Source: Gallionella sp. (GTDB lineage: Bacteria > Pseudomonadota > Gammaproteobacteria > Burkholderiales > Gallionellaceae). Taken from it: a stretch of DNA of 64,000 bases. The stretch covers positions 1-64,000 of the forward strand of contig JAQTMZ010000009.1 of NCBI GenBank assembly GCA_028714075.1, in the 5' to 3' direction. Positions 8,590 through 17,832 of this stretch are shown here, one piece after another (position 1 is the first letter of the stretch; every line of letters starts with the position of its first letter). Below the pieces are notes generated by a model. It saw only the letters and a program-made list of their open reading frames with translations, was not told the DNA's origin and did no database searches. Made by a program: the position numbers and the translations under genes.

Positions 8590-9993
8590 ATGCTAACCAA
8601 TAGAGCAGACAATTTGACCAAGTGGCTGATATTCCTCGGGGCGATCAGCTTTTTGCCGACCCTGTTTTTTTATCTGGTGGGCGAGGAGGGGATTTACACT
8701 ATCACCTCCATGGAAATGTGGCACCAGAATAATTGGGTGCAGCAGATCATGTACGGTTCAGACAATAACCGTCCGCCGCTGGTGAATTGGCTGATCATGC
8801 CGGTGGCGAACCTGATCGGCTGGCAGCATATTGCCATCGCCGCCCGCTCGGTTTCTGTTGCCGCAACGTTGGGTATGGTGGGCTGGCTGTACTGGCTGAG
8901 CCGGAAATTATTTGACGACAAGTCTTTCGCCCTGTTTGCCGCGCTAGCCGGTTTGTCGCTGGCGGATTGGCTGCTTTATCGCGGTTGGCTAACCTATACC
9001 GATCCGGTATTTGCTTTCTTTACTTTTGGCGCAATGGCAGCACTTTGGGGTGCGGTCATCGAACAGCACAAGGGCTGGCTGCTGGCTTCCGTGCTGCTGG
9101 CAAGTTGCGCCATGCTGTCCAAAGCGTTCACCGTATATATCTTCTATGGCACGGTCGTACTGGTATTGTTGTGGCAACGGCCCGCACGGAAATTTCTGTT
9201 GTCGCCATCGACCTTGCTTGTTTTTGCGCTGGCCTTGACCGTGCCGTTTGCATGGTTTGCGACGCTCCCTCAAGTGGGCGGGCGCAGCTCATCCATGCTG
9301 GATGAAATCATACGCAAGTTGACGGCAATCAATACGCCCGGCTATTTCACGCAGCTCGCCATTTTTCCTTTTGAATCGGCTTTCCGGCTTTCTCCCGCGG
9401 TGCTGCTTGCCGTGTATCTGCTGCTGCGCAAGCGGGTGACGCAGCCGGAAGCTGCGCCGCTTCACTTTAATGCCGTGTTGCTGATAACCGGCTTGAGCTT
9501 TCTGCCTTATTGGCTGTCGCCGCAGAGCAGCATCCGCTACCTGCTGCCCATTTACCCGTTCATCGCCCTGGTCAGTGCGCGCATCATCTGGCGGGCCGGG
9601 GATGCGGCAAAAACTCTTGCGTTGCGCTGGTTCGCCGGAATAATCGCCTTCAAGTTTGTTTTTGGCCTGCTGCTGGTACCTTACTACCAGAGTCATTTCA
9701 GGGGAGAGAATTATGTGCGGACTGCGCAGGAGATCATGCGCCTCACGGTGGGCTATCCGTTGTACGTAATTGATAGCCGCTCCGTCGGGTTAAGTATCGT
9801 CGGGCAGATCGATGTGGAGCGCTGGCCGCAGGCACCGCTGGTGCGCCCCCCGGCTCATTGGGAGGAAGGCTTTGTGCTTGCGCCCGATGCAAATGAAGTG
9901 CTGGGCGCGGTAGCAAAAATTTACACGGTAGCGGGAGACCAAACTTTTCTGCTTTGCCGTGGAGCGGCCTGCAAAGCTATCCCCGCAAAATAA
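8590..9993 (+). CDS. ArnT/PMT-like membrane glycosyltransferase (GT39/GT83 type)
   Basis: About 467 residues with many hydrophobic spans. Near the N-terminus is the acidic-aromatic pattern of polyprenyl-phosphate-dependent transferases: GEEGIYTITSMEMW followed by NRPPLVNWL, where the first periplasmic loop binds metal and lipid-linked donor. It would transfer a sugar from a lipid carrier in the periplasm, perhaps the one made by the GT2 enzyme and flipped by the GtrA-like protein. The ATG at 8590 is chosen because upstream in-frame alternatives overlap the preceding gene; no strong ribosome site is seen. Its stop faces the minus-strand FkbM gene 15 bases away. Confidence 0.82.
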   Translation: MLTNRADNLTKWLIFLGAISFLPTLFFYLVGEEGIYTITSMEMWHQNNWVQQIMYGSDNNRPPLVNWLIMPVANLIGWQHIAIAARSVSVAATLGMVGWLYWLSRKLFDDKSFALFAALAGLSLADWLLYRGWLTYTDPVFAFFTFGAMAALWGAVIEQHKGWLLASVLLASCAMLSKAFTVYIFYGTVVLVLLWQRPARKFLLSPSTLLVFALALTVPFAWFATLPQVGGRSSSMLDEIIRKLTAINTPGYFTQLAIFPFESAFRLSPAVLLAVYLLLRKRVTQPEAAPLHFNAVLLITGLSFLPYWLSPQSSIRYLLPIYPFIALVSARIIWRAGDAAKTLALRWFAGIIAFKFVFGLLLVPYYQSHFRGENYVRTAQEIMRLTVGYPLYVIDSRSVGLSIVGQIDVERWPQAPLVRPPAHWEEGFVLAPDANEVLGAVAKIYTVAGDQTFLLCRGAACKAIPAK

Positions 9994-10008
9994 GGGGCAA
10001 CGGCCAGG

Positions 10009-10734
10009 CTATTTTTTCATGATGAAATTATTGCAGTAATCCGGCGCATCCCAGAACCGCTCGCCTTGCTGCTTCTGATGCAACTCGATACGGAATTCCG
10101 CGATGGGACGCAAGGCGCCGCGCAGGATAAACCAGCCGTCATACCCCTGTGCTTGCAGCCACGCCAGAATCTCCATCACCGTCGTCCCGGTCAGATGGCG
10201 TTGCTCGCATTCGAACACCAGCAGCGGCGCATCCTGTTTTAATATGTTTTGCGCACCGCGCAGCACGGCGAATTCGTGGCCTTCGACATCGATCTTGATG
10301 GCCGAAATTTTGCGGGTGCGCGCGGCAAAATATTCGTCCAGCGAAACCACTGCGACGGGATAGGTGGCGCAATCTTCGCGCTGCAAAATGCTCCGCTCCA
10401 GCGAAGCGCCGGGTGACGTGTCGCCGCCGGGGATCATCAGTTGCATGGTTCCGGCGTGGTCGGAAATGCCTTTTTCCTCGATGCGCACATTTTGCAGGCC
10501 GCAGCTTTGCGCCATCTCGCGCAGGTAAGCCGCGAGCTTGCGCTGCGGTTCGAAGGCGATGACTTGCCCGTTTTTTCCCGCCGCCCGGCTCAGCGTCCAG
10601 ATATAGCTGCCTTTGTTCGCGCCGCAATCCACCACGCTCGCGCCGGGCTGGATATGCGCCAGCAGGGCTTTGATTTCCTGGCGCTGGTCGCGGAAACGCG
10701 CTTTCAAATTACGATAAATAAAACGTAGGTTCAT
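10009..10734 (-). CDS. FkbM-family SAM-dependent methyltransferase
   Basis: A 241-residue class I methyltransferase. The SAM-binding motif VVDCGANKGSYIWTLSR appears at about residues 34-50, AFEPQRKL marks the end of the second strand, and SAIKIDVEGHEFAVLRGA is the FkbM hallmark. Such enzymes O-methylate sugars of polysaccharides and natural products. It is the last gene of a minus-strand set; its ATG overlaps the stop of the upstream glycosyltransferase as ATGA. The target sugar is unknown. Confidence 0.88.
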   Translation of the reverse strand: MNLRFIYRNLKARFRDQRQEIKALLAHIQPGASVVDCGANKGSYIWTLSRAAGKNGQVIAFEPQRKLAAYLREMAQSCGLQNVRIEEKGISDHAGTMQLMIPGGDTSPGASLERSILQREDCATYPVAVVSLDEYFAARTRKISAIKIDVEGHEFAVLRGAQNILKQDAPLLVFECEQRHLTGTTVMEILAWLQAQGYDGWFILRGALRPIAEFRIELHQKQQGERFWDAPDYCNNFIMKK

Positions 10735-11780
10735 GGTTGTTTTTCCGCAAAACAATTGCGATAAATTTTTTCGTATTCCTGTGCGACTTCCTTCCAGCTG
10801 CGCACAAACCTGGGTGGCGCGGTGCTGCGCCGCAGTTGCTCTTCGACCGCACCGGCCCATGTATCCGGCGGCGCGGCAAGCGGCAACACCGCACCGGCGT
10901 CCGGCGTGACCTGCGCCGCCGCGCCGCACACAGCGGAAATCACCACCGGCACTCTGGCGGCCATCGCCTCGCTGATCACCATGCCGTAAGGCTCGGCCTT
11001 GGCGGGATGCAGCAGCACATCGAATTCGGCGTAATGCGCCTGATCGCTCCAGCCCAGCAAGCGATAGCCGCCCTGCCAGCCGGCAAACAGATGCTGTATT
11101 TCTGCCGCGTCCGGGCCTGCCACCCACAACTGCAGATTGGGGCGTGTGCGGCGCAGGCAGGCGACAATCTCGACCGCAAGCGGCAAACCTTTGCGCTGCC
11201 ATTCCTTGCCGACGAAGCCGATCACACCGCCGTCGGCTGGGGCGCTGTGCGTTTCGCGCATCTGCATGGCGGCGACTCCCGGCACGATTGGTTCGGTGAG
11301 CTTGCGCGCCAGTTCGGGATAGTAATGCGCCAAGCGTTCGCGGATGAATGGCGAATTGGGCACGATGCGCTGTGCGGTTTCCAACTCGCGCCGTTCCAGA
11401 TACAACTGCATCGCCACCCGCAACGAGATCTTGCGCCACCAGGGCATATCGCGCACCGTGGCAAAAGGCGGGCCGTGAAAGGTGGTGAGGTGATGGCTGC
11501 TCAGCCGTTCATGGCTGTGAATCAGCCAGCCAGGATGCGGGTTTTCCTCCAGCCAGCGCGCCACGTTCTTGCCGAAGCGCAGCAGCGCCAGCCAGCGCGG
11601 GCGCGGGGCGATGGTACCCAGTTCGTGGACGATGATGCCGCGCGGTTTGTCGGCAAGGCACACCTCGCACAGCACCAGCACTTCATGGCCGAGGCCGCGC
11701 AGCTCCTGCGTCAGTTCCCACACATAGCGTTCCATGCCGCCGACCGGCCCGTAGCGGCGCACCACCTGAATCAGCTTCAT
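10731..11780 (-). CDS. Family 4 (GT-B) glycosyltransferase for LPS/polysaccharide
   Basis: About 349 residues starting MKLIQVVRRYGPVGGMERYV, the typical N-terminal glycine-rich loop of WaaG/RfaG-like GT-B enzymes. The C-terminal donor-binding half has VGKEWQRKGL, the EX7E-like segment HPAKAEPYGMVISEAMA and AAQVTPDAG. It adds a sugar from a nucleotide donor to LPS core or O-unit in the cytoplasm. An open frame extends 48 codons upstream but overlaps the preceding gene, so the ATG at 11780 is preferred. It is coupled to its neighbour on both sides by four-base overlaps. Confidence 0.88.
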   Translation of the reverse strand: MKLIQVVRRYGPVGGMERYVWELTQELRGLGHEVLVLCEVCLADKPRGIIVHELGTIAPRPRWLALLRFGKNVARWLEENPHPGWLIHSHERLSSHHLTTFHGPPFATVRDMPWWRKISLRVAMQLYLERRELETAQRIVPNSPFIRERLAHYYPELARKLTEPIVPGVAAMQMRETHSAPADGGVIGFVGKEWQRKGLPLAVEIVACLRRTRPNLQLWVAGPDAAEIQHLFAGWQGGYRLLGWSDQAHYAEFDVLLHPAKAEPYGMVISEAMAARVPVVISAVCGAAAQVTPDAGAVLPLAAPPDTWAGAVEEQLRRSTAPPRFVRSWKEVAQEYEKIYRNCFAEKQP

Positions 11781-12541
11781 CGCTTGCCGTCGCGCGGTTC
11801 GTTCAACAGCATCAGCTTGAGATAGCGGTAGTAGCTGTGCTCGGCATTGAGCACCGCCAGCATGAACCCCTCGCGCCCGTCGAGAAACCCAGCACGCAGA
11901 AAATAAGTGCGGATAAAACTCCACAACCCATGTGCGACTGCCGTTGCCAGACTGCCTTGCTTGCCGCGTTGCTGCTGCACCCGTGCTGCAGCCGTGGAGT
12001 AGCTGTTAAGTTTGTCCAGCGTTTGCTCGAGATTCAGGTAGGAGTAATGCAGTAACTCACCATGCAACATCCCGATGCGGCCCTGTACTTCGACGGATTC
12101 ATGCACCAGGTCATCGGAGAAGCGTGCCGCTGCACGCTTGAACAGCCGCACGATATGATCCGGATGCCACCCGGAGTGGCGCATGAAGCGCCCGCAATAG
12201 CTGGACAGGCGCGAGACGCGGTAGGCTGCGCAGGTATCCTCATCCTTGCGCAACACCGCTTCGATGGCAGTGCGCAACTCGGGGGTAACGCGCTCATCGG
12301 CGTCGATGGAAAATACCCATTCGTTTGTCGCATAGCCCAGAGCGCGGTTTTTCTGCGCGCCGAAGCCCGGCCAGTCGTGCACATAAATCTTTGCATCGAG
12401 TTCCCGGCAAATCTCCGCCGTTGCGTCCGTGCTGCCGGAGTCCACCACGATGATCTCGTCGGCCCATGCCACCGATTCGAGACAGGCGCGGATATTCGCC
12501 GCCTCGTTCTTGGTGATGAGGATGACCGACAGCTTAGCCAA
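11777..12541 (-). CDS. Family 2 glycosyltransferase (WaaE/KdtX-like)
   Basis: About 254 residues with a GT2 fold: LSVILITKNEAANI at the start, VVDSGSTDATAEI, then SIDADERVTPEL as the metal-binding DXD-type motif. The HSGWHPDHIVRLFKR segment is typical of the WaaE/LpcC group, which adds glucose or related sugars to the LPS inner core. The start is uncertain: a TTG at 12541 gives the usual N-terminus and overlaps the ligase gene by 8 bases, while an ATG at 12568 would add nine residues. Waa-type function agrees with the nearby ligase, waaC and waaA. Confidence 0.85.
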   Translation of the reverse strand: MAKLSVILITKNEAANIRACLESVAWADEIIVVDSGSTDATAEICRELDAKIYVHDWPGFGAQKNRALGYATNEWVFSIDADERVTPELRTAIEAVLRKDEDTCAAYRVSRLSSYCGRFMRHSGWHPDHIVRLFKRAAARFSDDLVHESVEVQGRIGMLHGELLHYSYLNLEQTLDKLNSYSTAAARVQQQRGKQGSLATAVAHGLWSFIRTYFLRAGFLDGREGFMLAVLNAEHSYYRYLKLMLLNEPRDGKR

Positions 12542-13793
12542 CCTTGTTCTCCAGCTTGAGCCCCGCAAACAGCACAGAAGTCATGAATGCAAAAAACAGG
12601 CCGTCGGCATGATCCAGCAATGCCGAATTGAACGCGCAGTTCACCATATACGCCAGCACCAGGCCGCGTGCCGCATCCCGCTCGAATGGGGTATTTAACA
12701 ACGGCGTACAGCGCCATTGTGTGTAGAATAAATAGAGCAGAAATGCCAGGCCGATCACGCCGGTTTGCGCGGTAATCATCAGATATTCGTTATGCGGGTT
12801 GCGTGTTTGCATCACATTCTTGCCCTGCGTCTGTCGTGCGAATGCGGCGGGAAAACCGCCGGTGCCTACGCCGAACACGGGCTGCTGCTGTATGATTTGC
12901 AGGGTATTGGAATAAAAATCCAGCCGTTGTCCGGTCGACGTATCCCTGGCCTGCTGGGCTTGCCAAACCTGTGATTCGGATACCACCAGGTTGACTCGGT
13001 CATGCAGCCGTGGCGAGACGCTGTAGATGCCAATCATTAAGGCCAGCAGGATTAACTCCACTGCTATAACCCGCCGCCAATCCCATCGCTTGCCGCGCAA
13101 GCGCATATAGTGCGCCGGGATTATCCAGGCAAGCCAGCCCAGCAAGGCCAATAAAATCATGTATCCGGTTCGACCCTTCACCATAAACAGCACATTGACC
13201 GCCGCCAATCCGGCAAACAATCCCCAGGCAATTCGCCCCCTGACTGAGGTTGCTTCACGCAAGTTAAGCAACGCCAGAAACACCGCAAATGCCATCATGT
13301 TGTTTTGCGTGATGTGGCTGTGGAAAATCACCGGATTATCTGTTGCGGCAAAGGTGCTCATCCAATGTTGCACAGGCAATATTCTTAGTTCCACCGCGTA
13401 TGACAACAACAAGGTTACGCCCATCGCGGCGAGAAAGGCGTATTGCGCCCTGCGTTTGGCGGTTGCGCCGGACAGCATCAGCATGAACAACGGGATGAAA
13501 GCCAAGTCGGCGTATTTCCCCAAGATGCTGGCGGCCTCGCGCAATGGGGTTGCGCCGTAAAACATCGCCAGAAATAACACGCCAAACAGCAACCAGGCGG
13601 CGCGTGCCACCGGGTTTTGGGACGCAATCAGCCAGACGGCGCGCGCGTTGAATAATATGCCCAGCAGCACCAGTGCCAGCAGCACGTTATCCAGAGCCAC
13701 CGAAATGGGTACAACAAAACCGATCAATGCCGTGCTGGCGCGCAGCGGCGGCATGGCGAAACGCTGCAAAAAATTTGCGGTGGCAGTTGTCAT
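12534..13793 (-). CDS. O-antigen ligase / WaaL-family membrane protein
   Basis: A 419-residue protein with about ten to twelve hydrophobic segments and a periplasmic loop bearing the Wzy_C-type signature VFGVGTGGFPAAFARQ and NPHNEYLMITAQTGVIG. The histidine in NPHNEYL is the residue expected for WaaL ligases. It would join lipid-linked O-antigen to the lipid A core in the periplasm. It overlaps the upstream epimerase gene by four bases. The Wzy polymerase family shares the same fold, so the exact role is inferred from context. Confidence 0.82.
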   Translation of the reverse strand: MTTATANFLQRFAMPPLRASTALIGFVVPISVALDNVLLALVLLGILFNARAVWLIASQNPVARAAWLLFGVLFLAMFYGATPLREAASILGKYADLAFIPLFMLMLSGATAKRRAQYAFLAAMGVTLLLSYAVELRILPVQHWMSTFAATDNPVIFHSHITQNNMMAFAVFLALLNLREATSVRGRIAWGLFAGLAAVNVLFMVKGRTGYMILLALLGWLAWIIPAHYMRLRGKRWDWRRVIAVELILLALMIGIYSVSPRLHDRVNLVVSESQVWQAQQARDTSTGQRLDFYSNTLQIIQQQPVFGVGTGGFPAAFARQTQGKNVMQTRNPHNEYLMITAQTGVIGLAFLLYLFYTQWRCTPLLNTPFERDAARGLVLAYMVNCAFNSALLDHADGLFFAFMTSVLFAGLKLENKVG

Positions 13794-15751
13794 TGCGACC
13801 GGCCTTGCTGCGGATTAATGTGAAACTCGCGCAGCGATTCATTTGCTCCCTCGCCCGCTTGCGGGAGAGGGATGGGGAGAGGGGAACGGGCATGGCAGGT
13901 TTCATTATCAGGGACGGCATTCCTGCCATGCCCGTTAGGTTGATACTCCGGAACCCAGCGCTGTAGCGCGGCGCGCACATTTTCATCGTCCATCGTTGCC
14001 GAATCTGTCCACTTCAACAACTGCGCCAGCCATACCGCATCGGCCTGCCGGGCTTGGGCGATGCGCAGCTTGGGGTGCGGGGTTGGCAGGGTTTGCTCGC
14101 TGTCCGCCAACAATTCTTCGTAGAGCTTCTCGCCGGGGCGCAGGCCGGTGAATTCAATCTTGATCTCGTCTTCGGTAAAACCGGACAGGCGGATCAGGTC
14201 TTTCGCCAAGTCGACAATTTTTACCGGCTCGCCCATATCCAGCACAAAAATTTCACCGCCCTGTCCCATTAGGCCTGCCTGCAGCACCAGTTGGGCCGCT
14301 TCGGGGATGGACATGAAGTAGCGGGTAATATCGGGATGGGTGACGGTAACCGGCCCTCCTTGTGAAATTTGCGCACGGAACTTGGGGATTACGCTGCCGG
14401 TGCTGCCCAGCACATTGCCGAAGCGCACCATCACGAAACGTGTGCCAGCCGATGGTTGCAATGCCTGGCATGCCATTTCGGCCAGCCGTTTGCTCGCCCC
14501 CATCACATTGGTCGGGTTAACCGCCTTGTCGGTGGAGATCATCACGAACTTGCCGACGCCGTGCAGTTGCGCCGCGCGTGCTACCGTCCAGGTGCCCAAT
14601 ACATTGTTGCGAATCGCCTGCCAGGCATTGTGTTGCTCCATCAGCGGCACATGCTTGTAAGCCGCCGCGTGAAACAGTACGTTCGGCTGATGTTGCCGCA
14701 TGACTTCGTTCACCCGCGCGTCATCGCGCACGTCGCCGATCAGGCAGACAAAATGCAACGCCGGGAAGGTTTGCTTCAATTCCTGTTCGATGGTGTACAG
14801 GGCAAATTCGCTCGACTCGAACAGCATCAGTTTGGCGGGAGCAAAGCGCGCAATCTGGCGGCACAACTCGGAGCCGATCGACCCGCCCGCGCCGGTCACC
14901 ATCACGGTCTTGCCGCTCAACAGACCATGCAATCCGGCATCGTCCAGCACTACCGGATCGCGCCCCAGCAGATCGTCCAGCTCGATGGCGCGCAGTTGCG
15001 ACACCGCCACTTTGCCGCTCATCAAGTCGTCAAAAGAAGGGACAGTGAGAGCTTTCAGCTTGGCTTGGTTGCACAGCTGAATCGCCCGCTTGCGTTGTTG
15101 GTGCGAGCTGGATGGCATGGCGATAATCACTTGCGACACCCCGAGCCGGGCAGCCCATTCCGGCAGGCTATCCAGCCCGCCCAACACGCGGACGCCGTTC
15201 AGCGTGTGCCCATGATGTTCTCTGTCGTCGTCGAGAAAACCCACCAGCCGCCATGCGTCGCTCTTGGATAATTCCTTGGCCAGGCTTGCCGCCGCATCGC
15301 CGGCACCCAGCACCAGCACCGGTTCGCCATGCAGTTTGAGGGTGCCGTACAGCCCCTGTTCTTTCCATAACCGGTACACAAAACGGCTGCCGCCCATCAG
15401 CAGAATCAACAAGAGCGGATTGATGACCAGCACCGCACGCGGCACCACCCAGCCCATGCGCAGCATCCAGAACAGCAGCGGAACCGCTGCCGCGGAAAGC
15501 ATGACAGCCAGAAAAATACGCCGTAAGTCCGTGGTGCTGGCATAGCGCCAGATACCGCGATACAGGCTGAATTGCCAAAAAATAACCAGTTGCAGCGGCA
15601 CAACCCAGACCAGGGTTTGCTGCATTTCCAGAACGTACCTGGGCGACAATTCAAAATTGAAGCGCAGCAGGTAGGCGAAATACCACGCCAATGCCGCAAC
15701 AACAGCATCGTGCAGCATGGCCAAGATAGTGCGCGCATTGGATTTAAACAT
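13790..15751 (-). CDS. Membrane nucleotide-sugar epimerase/dehydratase (WbpM/CapD/FlaA1 family)
   Basis: A long-form member of 653 residues. Four hydrophobic segments occupy about the first 130 residues; a CoA-binding-like fold follows with VLVLGAGDAAASL, then the short-chain dehydrogenase domain with VTGAGGSIGSELCRQI. WbpM-type enzymes dehydrate UDP-GlcNAc as the first step to QuiNAc or bacillosamine-type sugars. The last 40 or so residues do not belong to the family: they are encoded by a copy of an intergenic repeat (SPLPIPLPQAGEGAN). The stop overlaps the downstream ligase start. Confidence 0.92.
   Translation of the reverse strand: MFKSNARTILAMLHDAVVAALAWYFAYLLRFNFELSPRYVLEMQQTLVWVVPLQLVIFWQFSLYRGIWRYASTTDLRRIFLAVMLSAAAVPLLFWMLRMGWVVPRAVLVINPLLLILLMGGSRFVYRLWKEQGLYGTLKLHGEPVLVLGAGDAAASLAKELSKSDAWRLVGFLDDDREHHGHTLNGVRVLGGLDSLPEWAARLGVSQVIIAMPSSSHQQRKRAIQLCNQAKLKALTVPSFDDLMSGKVAVSQLRAIELDDLLGRDPVVLDDAGLHGLLSGKTVMVTGAGGSIGSELCRQIARFAPAKLMLFESSEFALYTIEQELKQTFPALHFVCLIGDVRDDARVNEVMRQHQPNVLFHAAAYKHVPLMEQHNAWQAIRNNVLGTWTVARAAQLHGVGKFVMISTDKAVNPTNVMGASKRLAEMACQALQPSAGTRFVMVRFGNVLGSTGSVIPKFRAQISQGGPVTVTHPDITRYFMSIPEAAQLVLQAGLMGQGGEIFVLDMGEPVKIVDLAKDLIRLSGFTEDEIKIEFTGLRPGEKLYEELLADSEQTLPTPHPKLRIAQARQADAVWLAQLLKWTDSATMDDENVRAALQRWVPEYQPNGHGRNAVPDNETCHARSPLPIPLPQAGEGANESLREFHINPQQGRSQ
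13805..13935 (+). repeat. Dispersed repeat forming the 3' end of the epimerase gene
   Basis: The block contains GCGCAGCGATTC, CCCGCTTGCGGGAGAGGG and a perfect 14-bp inverted repeat (ACGGGCATGGCAGG / CCTGCCATGCCCGT). A related block with the same order of parts is at 54685-54800, and a partial inverted one at 2264-2325. Here it lies inside the reading frame and supplies the protein's last residues. Confidence 0.7.
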
Positions 15752-16724
15752 CTGAAGCCTTTTTTTCCGTAAATTGATATTCCCGCCAGCGCCTGTCTAT
15801 CCAAGCCATCAGCACAAAGTAAACAATACTCCAAGCCAGCAACAGGCAGCTTTGCACAGTGTTGCCCATGTTCATTCCCCACAAGGCCGATGCACCCGCC
15901 AGCAGCATCAGCGCATACTCTGCAAGCGCGGTATTGCGATGCCCCCAGCCCATTTGCACCAGCCGCTGGTAATAATGGCTGCGATGCGCCTGTGAAAGTT
16001 TTTCGCCGCGCCGTGCGCGCTTGAGTAGCGTCATGGTGGCATCGGCCACAAACGGAGAAAAGACCAGCAGCGGAAACCAGAACGGCCAATAACCCTGTTG
16101 CCAGCCCCACGCGCCGAATGTCGCGGCCAAGAAACCCAGCGGTATGGAACCCGCGTCACCCATAAATATTCTGGCGGGACTAAAATTAAAAAACAAAAAA
16201 CCCAGCGCCGCCGCCGCAACCGAAAAATTCAGCAGCGCAAACGCTTCATTCCCGCCCATCCATGCGCCGGCCCCATAGCAGCCGAAACCGAATAACGCCA
16301 TGCCGCCCGCCAGCCCATCCGAGCCATCCATGAAGTTATACAAATTGGTCATCCACACGACGAATAACAATACCGGAATGAACCATAACAATGGCATTCC
16401 TGCGCCCGACACCGCAATCAGCGCGGCAATGAAATGCCCGATCAGTCTTGTTTTGGGCGACAGATTGCGCAGGTCATCCACCAGTGACAGCGCGAACAAA
16501 CCCAGCGCGGGCAAGCATACCCACCACGGCCAGAATTGCAGCAGCAGCCAGCCGGACAGCACGCCTGCCATCAACGCAATACCGCCGGTGCGCGGAATTG
16601 GTTTGTCATGCAGCGAACGTTCGTTGGGAATGTCATGAACGATGCCGCCGATCTTGCCTGTCGTCAGAACGAACGCCAGCGCCAGCGTTGCCAGTATGCT
16701 AACGAGCGGGGCGTAATGGGTCAT
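15744..16724 (-). CDS. WecA/WbpL-like polyprenyl-phosphate sugar-1-phosphate transferase
   Basis: About 326 residues with ten or so hydrophobic segments, of the MraY/WecA family that starts O-antigen synthesis by moving a sugar-1-phosphate from UDP to undecaprenyl phosphate. Conserved parts are the HDIPNERSLHDKPIPRTGG N-terminal loop, the SLVDDLRNLSP aspartate pair, the NLYNFMDGSDGLAGG segment and the cytoplasmic loop with FMGDAGSIPLG. The ATG at 16724 is preferred; other starts lie four and five codons upstream. It overlaps the epimerase gene by eight bases, and the pair would make and attach the first O-unit sugar. Confidence 0.92.
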   Translation of the reverse strand: MTHYAPLVSILATLALAFVLTTGKIGGIVHDIPNERSLHDKPIPRTGGIALMAGVLSGWLLLQFWPWWVCLPALGLFALSLVDDLRNLSPKTRLIGHFIAALIAVSGAGMPLLWFIPVLLFVVWMTNLYNFMDGSDGLAGGMALFGFGCYGAGAWMGGNEAFALLNFSVAAAALGFLFFNFSPARIFMGDAGSIPLGFLAATFGAWGWQQGYWPFWFPLLVFSPFVADATMTLLKRARRGEKLSQAHRSHYYQRLVQMGWGHRNTALAEYALMLLAGASALWGMNMGNTVQSCLLLAWSIVYFVLMAWIDRRWREYQFTEKKASDV

Positions 16725-16842
16725 GCCACTTACCATCAATTAAAGGTCGCGCATTTTAGCACTACGTCGAGCCACTTCCTAAAGCTGCGCATCATCCTAT
16801 AAGATGCGCTTCCATTACTCTTTACTGCCTGATACTTCATTT

Positions 16843-17832
16843 ATGGCGCATTCTTTCGCCGACCCACTCATACCGCGCATCCTGCTGGTTAAAACCTCGT
16901 CGCTGGGCGATGTGCTGCACAACCTGCCGGTGGTCAGCGATATCGTGCGCCATTATCCGGGTGCGCAAATCGACTGGGTGGTGGAGGAGGGTTTTGCCGC
17001 GCTGCCCAAGCTGCATCCGGCGCTGCGCAACATCATTCCGGTCGCGATGCGGCGCTGGCGCGGCAAGCTGCTGAGTGCCGTTACCTGGCGCGAAATCGCG
17101 GCGTTTCGCCACACGCTGGACGCGCAATATTACGACATCGCAATCGATACGCAAGGTTTGCTCAAGAGCGCGTTGCTGATGCGCGGCGCACGGGGGCTGC
17201 GCTGCGGCTTCGACCGGCGCAGCGCGCGTGAACCGCTTGCGGCCGGCCTGTACCAGCGGACTTTTGCTGTTGCGACGGGGCAGCATGCCGTCGAGCGCAA
17301 CCGCCAGCTGGCGGCGCAAGCGCTGGGCTATGTGCTGGAAAACCGCGCCGATTATGGTATTCACCCTCCCGCAATCGCCCGCCCCGCATGGCTTGCAGAA
17401 GGGCAATATATGGTGCTGCTGCACGCCACCAGCCGCACCGACAAGCTGTGGGATGAAGCCAGTTGGATCGCGCTGGGGCGTTTTCTGCATGAAAAAAATA
17501 TCCGCTGTGTGTTGCCGTGGGGCAGCGCAGCGGAACAGGCGCGCAGCCAGCGCCTTGCCGGAGCCATTCCCGATGCTGTTGCGCCGCCGCGCCTGAGCCT
17601 GAATGAAGCGGCTAGCCTGCTCGGCAGCGCGCAAGCGGTGATCGGCGTGGACACCGGCCTCGCCCATCTCGCGGTTGCGTTGAACGTGCCCACCATCGGC
17701 ATTTATACCGCGACCGACCCTGCGTTGACCGGATTGTATGCGGGCACCAATATCGTCAATCTCGGCGGCATCAATCATGCGCCCGATGTCGCCACCGTAA
17801 TCGATGCGCTGCAACGGGTGGTGACATGCTAG
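16843..17832 (+). CDS. waaC: LPS heptosyltransferase I
   Basis: A GT9 enzyme of about 330 residues that adds the first heptose to Kdo of the LPS inner core. The start of the domain, ILLVKTSSLGDVLHNLPVVSDI, and the acceptor-side segment IDTQGLLKSALL are characteristic. The C-terminal donor-binding part has HATSRTDKLW and IGVDTGLAHLAVAL. The ATG at 16843 is chosen, but one at 16804 in the same frame is possible and neither has a clear ribosome site. The end overlaps waaA by seven bases, giving a two-gene inner-core operon that diverges from the WecA-like gene. Confidence 0.93.
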   Translation: MAHSFADPLIPRILLVKTSSLGDVLHNLPVVSDIVRHYPGAQIDWVVEEGFAALPKLHPALRNIIPVAMRRWRGKLLSAVTWREIAAFRHTLDAQYYDIAIDTQGLLKSALLMRGARGLRCGFDRRSAREPLAAGLYQRTFAVATGQHAVERNRQLAAQALGYVLENRADYGIHPPAIARPAWLAEGQYMVLLHATSRTDKLWDEASWIALGRFLHEKNIRCVLPWGSAAEQARSQRLAGAIPDAVAPPRLSLNEAASLLGSAQAVIGVDTGLAHLAVALNVPTIGIYTATDPALTGLYAGTNIVNLGGINHAPDVATVIDALQRVVTC

